A DNA stretch of 64,000 bases from Cudoniella acicularis (lineage: Eukaryota > Ascomycota > Leotiomycetes > Helotiales > Helotiaceae): the NCBI GenBank assembly GCA_013054445.1, contig JAAMPI010000067.1:1-64000 (forward strand), given 5' to 3'. A model generated the notes under the pieces. That model did no database searches and was not told the DNA's origin. It saw only the letters and a program-made list of their open reading frames with translations. The first letter of the stretch is position 1; the number at the start of each line of letters is the position of its first letter. The position numbers and the translations under genes are program-made. Below, in pieces: positions 56,749-64,000 of this stretch.

Positions 56749-57852
56749 TCAATGACAGTATACGAAGCATTTTTTTTGAAGATAGTCTCCCCCTTCGACT
56801 TCAGAGTTCTCGATCAGAGAGCGGTTATTTTTCCGAATTGCCGTATGAAGGGATGTGATGCGGGATTCACAGATGGAACAAGGGTAACAAGTCGACACCT
56901 CGAAATACACGGATCCGTCGTCGGAGCAAATCCACCGTGGAAGCTCCCACCCGTCGATTCTCACACTGAAGGAGTCAAGTGTACGATATGAAGCAAATGG
57001 TCTGGTTTTAGGAGGGGCCTCTGATCGATTATCGTTTATCGAGTTCATGGGTTTAGCTTCGGGAGGTAGATTTGAGATTGGGGATGATATTGCAGCCGAA
57101 GAGGCTTCTGCTGGAATTGACTCAGTATCAGGGACTTCCTCAAGAGGGACCATCTCGTCCAAAACACCCCGGTCCCCAAGCTCTTTGACATAATCCATAA
57201 TGGTATTTTTATGAATCATAATAATGCTGCTCGAGTATCCTTCTGCAATAAGCTCTCGACGTAATTCTTTCCAGGCAGCTTTATCATCACCAGCATGAGT
57301 CGAAAGCACTGACCCCTCACTGCGAGAAGATAAGGTTGCCGTGATCCAATTCAAAGATTGTCGCATTTGGCGGAGCTCGGATCCTTGCCTGTCCATTTGC
57401 TGTTCAACTCTGCCTTGGGAGCTCATGGAAAGTAAGTTCAGAAACACGACTATGCCAGACATATACGTTGACATCTTTGCTCTCAGCCCATCTAAATCAA
57501 CCATTTCTCCATTCCCGAACCGGACTTTGCTCCAAAGCTTTTCCCCAGTCCTAGCACAGTCACTCAAAGCGTTGTACTTTTCTAGGATCTGATCAAGAAT
57601 CTGTAGAATCTGATGGCACCCAGAAATAGCAGTCTTCAGTTCTTTAGTCGTATCATCATCATCTTTCATCCCATTAAAAAGTGAGTTGGGCTTTGTGGCT
57701 TCTTGCTCGACGCGGCGGAGAACCAAATATAGACTCTTGACTTCGTGGGTCAACTCGCCGTGTTCGCCGCAGGCTTTTCGACTGTTTTGAACTGTCTTCC
57801 AAACCAGTTGGGTAAGCCCAATAAAATCCCCAACCGAGTATCCGAACGACAT
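56749..57852 (-). CDS. HeLo-like N-terminal domain protein without downstream effector domain
   Basis: The single-exon frame from ATG 57852 (MSFGYSVGDFIGLTQLVWKT) encodes 367 residues. The first 200 form the helical N-terminal domain that precedes NACHT/NB-ARC or ankyrin parts in fungal STAND proteins (HELTHEVKSLYLVLRRVEQEA and neighbours). A linker and a Ser/Pro-rich stretch follow. PFASYRTLDSFSVRIDGWEL then leads to a short Cys-bearing end. No NTPase or repeat domain follows; the gene simply ends. An unspliced intron near residue 310 is possible but not needed. It may be a stand-alone signalling domain or a truncated copy. Role in incompatibility is only inferred. Confidence 0.7.
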   Translation of the reverse strand: MSFGYSVGDFIGLTQLVWKTVQNSRKACGEHGELTHEVKSLYLVLRRVEQEATKPNSLFNGMKDDDDTTKELKTAISGCHQILQILDQILEKYNALSDCARTGEKLWSKVRFGNGEMVDLDGLRAKMSTYMSGIVVFLNLLSMSSQGRVEQQMDRQGSELRQMRQSLNWITATLSSRSEGSVLSTHAGDDKAAWKELRRELIAEGYSSSIIMIHKNTIMDYVKELGDRGVLDEMVPLEEVPDTESIPAEASSAAISSPISNLPPEAKPMNSINDNRSEAPPKTRPFASYRTLDSFSVRIDGWELPRWICSDDGSVYFEVSTCYPCSICESRITSLHTAIRKNNRSLIENSEVEGGDYLQKKCFVYCH

Positions 57853-59303
57853 GGTAACGACCTTTTCGGCTGGCGACTTCACTAAGAAGGATGTGGACGA
57901 GGCTACCGAAGCCTACCGTTGTTGTTGCCGGCAATGAATTGCGTAAGCTTACCGCTGACTTAATTGGGCTGCAAATGATTGACACGGCTGCTTTGGGGCA
58001 CAGACTAGCTAACAGTGGCCGTTATTTTTCAAGAGTTCCGCAGAGTTTGGCGACTTGCGTAAGATGGCGAAGATAGCCATGTTGGGGGTCACGGGCCTGA
58101 TCGCTTCAGTACCCAATAAGATCCAACATAATCAGGAGGGGTTGGTCTGCCTTCGCGGGAGGCGCATTTCTTCTCGCTTTTGGGGAGGAGTCGAGACCAA
58201 CTAATTGCGGGGGTGGTGGTGAAGGAAATCATAAATCACAAAGGAGCTATCATGCTCGTGCTCGCGTGCAGCTCCTGTTAACTTGGTACTGCCACACAGA
58301 AGTGATAGCGTGCTTCTGCCAATAACCGTACCTGGGGTAGCAGAAGACTTGGATAGGAGAATCTACCGTGGTTATTACTACACTATTCCCTATTATCTCC
58401 ACATCGTTTTGCCCGCAGCATAGCGAACTCGCACAAAACACTCGAAAATCAATAAACAGCTACTAAGTGAAAAGTCCTAATAATTAGAAAGTCAATATGA
58501 GAGGATAGGCTGGACTAGGCTATACCCGCTGCCTCTCTTATAATATGTCACAGTAGCAGAGATATTGAGAGTGTTATAACATATCTCGCGATACTAAGTG
58601 GAAGAGAAACCAAGACTTAGCAAATACGTGACACAAAAGAGATGTGGTATGCTACAGGAATATAGCAGCTAGCGTGTTGGTGATATGGCTTAATTTAAAT
58701 TCTTCGGAGCAGAAGTGTATTCAAGGCGAAAGCCGAATTCGCCAATGACTGTAATTGACAATCCCCCCACTGAAATGTGACTAGCAATGTTCATTCCTTT
58801 GAAGTGTTGTGAACGACGGACCCTTAATAAGAGAAGGAGAAGGGTCTTTTAAGGAATATTCAGTACAAACAGTGACCGTTCAGCAGTTTCTACAGACCAT
58901 GAAGGATCCACCAAGATGATTACCTGGTTAGAGGTGCCTTCAAAGCTAATGATAGATTAAAGAAGCCTAGCCTTGCAGGGAGAGGAAGAAGAGATCATTT
59001 GAAGAGATCAAATTTCCACTTGAGATCTTCCCAAAAGCGTCATCTTGAATTCCTTACAGAGGATAGAAATAGGACTGAAGTTCGGCCCACTTCACTCACT
59101 TTTCAATGAGGTAATTATTGTACACGAGGTTTTTGGCAAGACTTTTTGCTCTTTAGTTCTTTCAGAGTATTTCTTCGAGAAGCCCGTGGCACCCGAAAGT
59201 CATGCTTATTTAGATCGGGACGGCGCAAGAATTATGTAAACTTCTGCAAAGCAGCCTTGTCGTTTTTGTCACATCCGCGATATCTGCGCGCTTTTACAGC
59301 CAT
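57853..59303. other. Intergenic
   Basis: About 1.4 kb, with no recognised gene. Open frames at 57891-58076, 58250-58441 and 59045-59239 are short and without family resemblance. Confidence 0.45.
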
Positions 59304-60478
59304 TCATGCCTTCTGCACAAAGCAAAGGTCAATTTCAACATCATCAGAGTAGAACGGCCCCATCTGTGCACCCTTCGGCCTCATCCCAAACTCACTAATC
59401 TTTATCGCAAATCCAGCTCTCCCGCATGCATCCACAAATGTCCCAAAAGTCTTCTCATTCCTTACTGTGGCTGCTATAATGATGACCACGTCCGGAAATA
59501 GGTCAAATAAATCCCCAAAGGTAGCTAACAGGGCTGGAATTCCACTCTCGTAATAAGTCAGGTCTGCTCCAAGAACCACATCGATTTTTCGGCCGGAGAA
59601 CGTCTGGGAGGATTCATCCGTGGGAAGGACTTGACCCCACCTTAGCTGTAAGGCTGCGATACTGTGAGACTCTTGTAGGTCATTAAGATAGATGTTCGTG
59701 GTGAGACTTTCAACGACATCCGAGGAGCCGTCAGTAGCCAGGACGTAGGACGCGCCGAGGTGTTTTGCGCAGAATATGGAGAGATATCCAGTTCCGGCTC
59801 CTAGGTCTAGTATAACCTTCCCTCGGATGAGTTCTGGTGACGAACAGAGGAAGTCACCTAGATGGAGCGCTGCCTCCCAGGTGCGAAGGCCGGTAGTTCC
59901 TGCTGTTGCGATCACATTTTTGGCTTCAAGGAGACTGATGGTAGGGGCGATTTTGTTAGTGACAGATGGGAGTGACGAGACCGTGTAAGTGACGTAGGAC
60001 TTTTGCTGTGCTGTGGTTGTTTCTGAAGGGAGAGGAGATACAAGAAGAGTTGAGAGATGGTTCATGAGATCATCTGAAAGACCCTGAATAGGAACAATGC
60101 AAAGTCAGAAATTGGGATGAATTTTTGTAAATTTGTACTCAAAAGTAAAAGTGATATAACCGAATATTACCGAATACCTGGTCACAAGTCACTGGTCAAG
60201 AAAAAAATAAAATTGCATACTTGTTCTTCCCAATCTGTAATGCTCGATTGTATTCTTTTGGTGAGCTCCTTTAGAACTCGTAATTGATACCTTTGAGGTG
60301 GCGGGTGCTGTATCGCGTCTTCTTGGAAAAGTCTGGCATGTAAGGCTGCTTGGAAATCTCCATCAGCAAGATATTCTTCATCCGGGTAGTCGAGGTGGAG
60401 CTGAAGCTGGAGATATTGACGACAGAATCGATTGAGTTGTAGTCCCGCACCAGCCGATATTGTTTTCTCCATCCCCAT
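59304..60478 (-). CDS. EFM3: Elongation factor 2 lysine methyltransferase-like protein (EFM3/FAM86 type)
   Basis: Exons 60478-60221 and 60083-59304 join in phase to 345 residues. The N-terminal part (LNRFCRQYLQLQ, DYPDEEYL, PPPQRYQLRVLKELTKRIQ, then GLSDDLMNHLSTLL) is the extension typical of the FAM86/EFM3 group. The seven-strand methyltransferase core has GTTGLRTWEAALHLGDFL, motif I VILDLGAGTGYLSIFCAK, and VVLGADLTYYESGIPAL. It ends FYSDDVEIDLCFVQKA. In yeast Efm3 modifies a lysine on eEF2. The assignment rests on the extension plus core. An ATG two codons downstream is an alternative start. It is divergent from eS24. Confidence 0.85.
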
Positions 60479-60817
60479 GATCCTTCATTGAAAAGACCAT
60501 ATCTTGACTATAGCTTGGTGTTTGGAAGAGATGTTCGATAGCAAGTTGGAGGTTGAAAGTCCTCGTTTTGGCCTTGGTCAACCTGTGGGCCTGAGGCAGC
60601 AAGATAGGGCTCGCAGCCCTCCATCGGCGCACGAAAATTTTGGAGATTCGCTTACTAATCCCGGTCTAGCGCATTTTCGATAACGACGAGAACGCAACTT
60701 TCGCACATCTCCCAATCGACAGCGACTTCGACCTCCATCGACACTCAACTTTCCGACCTCTGTCTCGATACAAATCGCAGGCAGACTATCGGATCGATCA
60801 ATCTCCATACCGCAAAG
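60479..60817. promoter_or_regulatory. Bidirectional promoter between EFM3-like gene and eS24
   Basis: 339 bases separate the two start codons, and both genes serve translation. Pyrimidine-rich leader sequence precedes the eS24 ATG. I see no further motif I can name. Confidence 0.5.
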
Positions 60818-61377
60818 ATGGCGGATCGCGAGCAGCCTGTGACCTTGCGAACCCGCAAGTTCATTCGCAACCCTCTCCTCGGCCGCAAGCAAATGGTCGT
60901 GTAAGTTTGCCCGTCAATCCGCGAACAGCCTCCACGCGCGTCTCTGGCAGAATTGTGAATAGGAGGGCTAATGGGGTTGCAGTGATATCCTCCACCCAAA
61001 CCGTGCCAACATCTCCAAGGATGAACTCCGACAAAAGCTCGCTGAAATGTACAAGGCCAGCAAGGACCAGGTCAACGTTTTCGGTCTTCAGACACAATAC
61101 GGTGGTGGAAAGACAACTGGTTTCGCTTTGGTTTACGATTCGCCCGAGGCATTGAAGAAATTCGAGCCACATTACAGATTGGTTCGTGTTGGTGTGGCGA
61201 CAAAGATTGAGAAGGCCAGCAGACAGCAGCGTACGTTGATCCCGTATTGGGAAACAAGGCGGAAGGGTGTGAACCATGCTGACATGATGGAATATAGGCA
61301 AGCAACGCAAGAACAGACAAAAGACTCTCCGGGGAACGGCAAAGGTCAAGGGTGCCAAGAAGAAGAAGGAGTCATAG
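60818..61377 (+). CDS. RPS24: 40S ribosomal protein eS24
   Basis: Exons 60818-60900, 60983-61230 and 61298-61377 join to 136 residues, the usual length. The sequence is that of eS24: [20 protein letters not shown], then [60 protein letters not shown] and the basic end [10 protein letters not shown]. It is a structural protein of the small subunit, needed for 18S rRNA maturation. The introns (82 and 67 bases) have consensus borders. Only a short N-terminal exon precedes the first intron, common in fungal ribosomal protein genes. Confidence 0.98.
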
Positions 61378-63688
61378 ATTACTCGCATTCTCTTGTACGT
61401 GGGAGATGGAGGCACTTGGTGTTACTCGGATGGACTTTGTCTTTGTATGCATCACATTGGCTCTTCCTTAGGCTTTCGACGGATTCGCATTGGGCATGAC
61501 GGCATGATCTCGATGGGACTTTCGACCTATAAAATACAATAAAGGTGTCTGCTTTCACGAACATTTCAGTTGACGGGGGTTTGGTGATACTGAGGGAGCA
61601 ACATGAATACCGAATTCGATATCCATGCGGTGTATGCGATTGATGCCGGCAAGCTGCATTTTTTTTCGACCTTGGAGCTTTTAGCACCCATTCGTACCTG
61701 TTGCTTTGACTTGGCGTAAGTAAGCAAGCCGCAGACATCAGCAACTATACCACGATACAGGAATTGCTCTTTCTTCCCACGAACCCGGCGAACCGTTACG
61801 CCCTACCTTTGCTGCCTATTTTCCCCTAATGTGCGTTCCATTACGCTTCGCAAAGAGCTCGATTACCTACTACTTGATTGAAAATAATGCCAATTGTACA
61901 CCCATGCTAGAACAATAATTGACTCGTTAGTTACTAGGTAGGTTTTCAGGTTCTATTTTAGGTTGAAACTTCCACGGGCAATTTTTCTGCTTAGTTGAGG
62001 GAAACTTTGTGGACACTGCCTTTAAAATCATCCAATCACACTGCTAATAGCTGACGAGTGTTCATTCTACCCTTACAATCCCCTACAGCCGGCTACTTTT
62101 ACCATGACTATAATTGCATTTCTGGTTGAAGGTCGCGGTAAAACATTACAACTTCATTAAATAACCTTCTTGGAGGCCTGGGACAAGGAAATTGCATGAC
62201 TGCTCTATCCTTCTAATTATTCTGACTTTCCGCCCTCTCGACAAATTCCTTTGACCCATTGTCGTAAAATCAAGTTGGTTACCTGTGCTCTCCTTTGGAT
62301 ATTGGCATAACCCCTTTTCAAGGTCCACAGTATCTAATGAAGTGGGATCTAACCTTTACACGCAACAAACGCGCTAGACGGGGTACGATGTGCGTTAAAA
62401 ATGTCAAATTAATCTAGCCAAGTTTTGAGCCGAGATTTAATAAGAGTGAGTGAATTTTACTAAAGTGAGACTGATATCCTTCTCTATTGCAACTGCCGGA
62501 GTCCGGCAAAACCTCGCTCGGTTCGAGCAACTGCCTACTTTATGTATATAACCAAATAAGCTGTTTTTGTTTCAAAGAGATGGGTACCGGGCCTCTGGTC
62601 CACGGGGTGTATGCTCTGCCAGGTAAACCAGACGAGAGGCAATTAATGTAGTGATTGTCTTGATGACTCGAGTTTCTCGGATCTGGTACCTCCCTCAGGG
62701 TGGTACTGGGTTTTCTTTTTGGGTATTTTGGCAATTTTTTTTTTAAGTTTTTGGATATTGGATATTTTTTTTAGGGCGGCCCTCGGCCGGCTTAGGATCT
62801 AAGTGAAGGCACTAGCAGTATGTTCGCTTTTATAATAAGTACGAGGGACAATAAAATTCTTTTCTAGTTTCTATGAACAGTCTTAAATTACTTGCAAGAC
62901 TAACCCAAGTAAGCGGTGGCAACTATACAATTTTCACAACGTTATGGGTAAATTTGTATTGGGTGGTTGAGTCCTCGTTAACTAGAAAGTTTATAGCATT
63001 TTTTACGAATGCATTTTTAGTATAACTGCACAATGCAAAAGGAATACTCCTATATCAGTCACAAATAAAATAGAAGTCGACAAAGACAAAAGAATTGAGC
63101 TATGATAAATGTTAATAATACGTGAATTTGTGAAATATGAAATTTAAGTAATGGAAATATGGAGTACAAGTCAGGCTTTCTTCGCCAATCCACTTGGGCC
63201 GAGGAGCTAGCTTGGCTAGGCAGCCCAAATAGGGTGAGGAAAACCCCAGGTAGACATGCTAATAAATCAAGAATTTTTTGGCGCGTTTTGCCCAAGTTTT
63301 TTCCTCATAGGTTGAAATTCCTACACTACTGCGGGTTTTATATTTTCATCTTACGAGAGGCGAAGTGGTTGAAAATACTTCAAATTAATTAAATAGCTAC
63401 GAATTCAAATGTCATCTTGTCAAAGAATATTATTTACTATTACGATTAATAAGAGGCAAAAGTTGTTCTAGCAATTTTTGGTAATGTTGATAGTATGAAA
63501 TTTTGAAGTGTTTTTGGTATTGCCAGCTAGGGTGTTGGTGGAACTACGTCTCACAACTTTTCAAGTCAATAAACTTGTGAGCAAGAAAAAGGCACAAATA
63601 TGTGAGACGCTTGTCATTCAGTTACACCTAGCTGCATTGCAATTCTCCTGAGATTTTACGATCATCATACCACAAGTAAAACCCCTAC
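61378..63688. other. Gene-free stretch with LTR-like repeat copy 2
   Basis: 2.3 kb downstream of eS24. No gene is recognised. It holds the dispersed repeat at 62447-62878; 62880-63680 is AT-rich. Near 62095, ACTTTTACCATGACTAT resembles a piece of the tandem unit at 9836, probably by chance. Confidence 0.5.
62447..62878 (+). repeat. LTR-like dispersed repeat, copy 2
   Basis: Same orientation and the same block order as 43627-44120: TGAGTGAATTTTACTAAAGT, AAAACCTCGCTCGGTTCGAG, TTTCAAAGAGATGGG, GGGGTGTATGCTCTGCC, TCGAGTTTCTCGGATC, CTAGCAGTATGTTCGC, and an AAATTCTTTT-containing end. It lacks the triple GATCCATTTCCT insert and has other small indels, so the two copies have diverged substantially. 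No internal coding region is present, as for solo LTRs. Boundaries approximate. Confidence 0.7.
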
Positions 63689-64000
63689 CTACCCCTTCAT
63701 CCCAAAATTCTGCAAAATCGGTCCAAAAGTTCCCCTCCAAGCATCTGCACCCAACTTCGCAAACCCCACCGCAACCTCCTTCGCGCCCTCTTTCTCAAAC
63801 TCCCCCGTAACCTCTGCCATATACTCCTCCAACGAAATCGGGACCCTAGCTTTGTCTGCACCTCCCTGCGCCTCTATATACCTCTCCTTAAACTTAGTAT
63901 CCAACTCCGTGGCTACATACGGCGGCGCGACCTCAAGCACATTAACATTCGTGTCAGCGAGTTGTGTCCTCAATGTCACGGAGAAAGAGTGAATTCCAGC
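63689..64000 (-). CDS. Short-chain dehydrogenase (DltE-like), partial at window edge
   Basis: The C-terminal 103 residues or so of an SDR are present; the gene continues beyond base 64000. From the edge the frame reads AGIHSFSVTLRTQLADTNVN, then VLEVAPPYVATELD, which is the region after the catalytic YxxxK (the PG-motif area with TEL). It ends WRGTFGPILQNFGMKG. This tail resembles DltE-like oxidoreductases. Cofactor and catalytic motifs lie outside the window, so activity cannot be judged. Confidence 0.85.
   Translation of the reverse strand, partial: AGIHSFSVTLRTQLADTNVNVLEVAPPYVATELDTKFKERYIEAQGGADKARVPISLEEYMAEVTGEFEKEGAKEVAVGFAKLGADAWRGTFGPILQNFGMKG

Noticed and set aside
1..64000. CRISPR arrays, operons, prokaryotic promoters and plasmid origins
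   Set aside because: The window is eukaryotic nuclear DNA with spliced genes. No regularly spaced repeats of that kind are present.

Overview
This window is nuclear DNA of a filamentous ascomycete (Pezizomycotina). The evidence is genes split by 42-103 base introns with GT...AG borders, a free-standing 5S rRNA gene, and fungal-only families (HET and HeLo-type domains, SAT4-type rhodopsin-like membrane proteins, bZIP-DUF3425, TRI12-type transporters). A Leotiomycete is my guess; nothing here proves it. Where exons are listed, I joined them by hand and checked that reading frame and splice phase agree.

Layout. 0-11 kb is a decayed accessory region: a HeLo/pseudokinase gene with two in-frame stops, a 5S rRNA gene, an old MITE copy, a broken methyltransferase divergent from a broken MFS transporter, an intact glyoxalase-like gene, and the truncated adenylation domain of an NRPS-like enzyme. 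It looks like the relic of a secondary-metabolite cluster. 11-23 kb holds an intact SAT4-type membrane protein, a HET gene with a homopolymer frameshift, a TRI12-type transporter, a first AtuA/DUF1446 gene, and a HET pseudogene whose stops have a RIP-like context. 23-43 kb is mostly intact metabolism: SDR, AhpD-like protein, bZIP-DUF3425 factor, cytochrome P450, a DHA14-type transporter, a second SAT4-type protein, a delta-12-type desaturase, an alpha/beta hydrolase, and a second, divergent AtuA/DUF1446 gene. 43-64 kb is mainly conserved housekeeping: RRP7-like, dienelactone hydrolase, a very large acidic protein with coilin-like architecture, a small GPI-type protein, a HeLo-like N-terminal protein, an EFM3-like lysine methyltransferase divergent from ribosomal protein eS24, and an SDR cut by the window edge.

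Repeats. There is a 453-base foldback MITE with a TAA target duplication and an older deleted relative, an 80-base inverted-repeat element flanked by TA, two copies of a roughly 430-490 base LTR-like repeat, and a 72-base tandem duplication upstream of the NRPS-like relic.

Two kinds of gene damage should be kept apart. Genes at 4.0-11 kb and 20.7-22.6 kb carry many stops explained by C:G to T:A changes, mostly CAG/CAA to TAG/TAA or TGG to TAG, as expected from repeat-induced point mutation or similar deamination. Genes at 12.9, 15.5, 25.6 and 39.1 kb are otherwise intact but have single-base frameshifts, three in homopolymers and one beside an ambiguous base; these may be sequencing errors.
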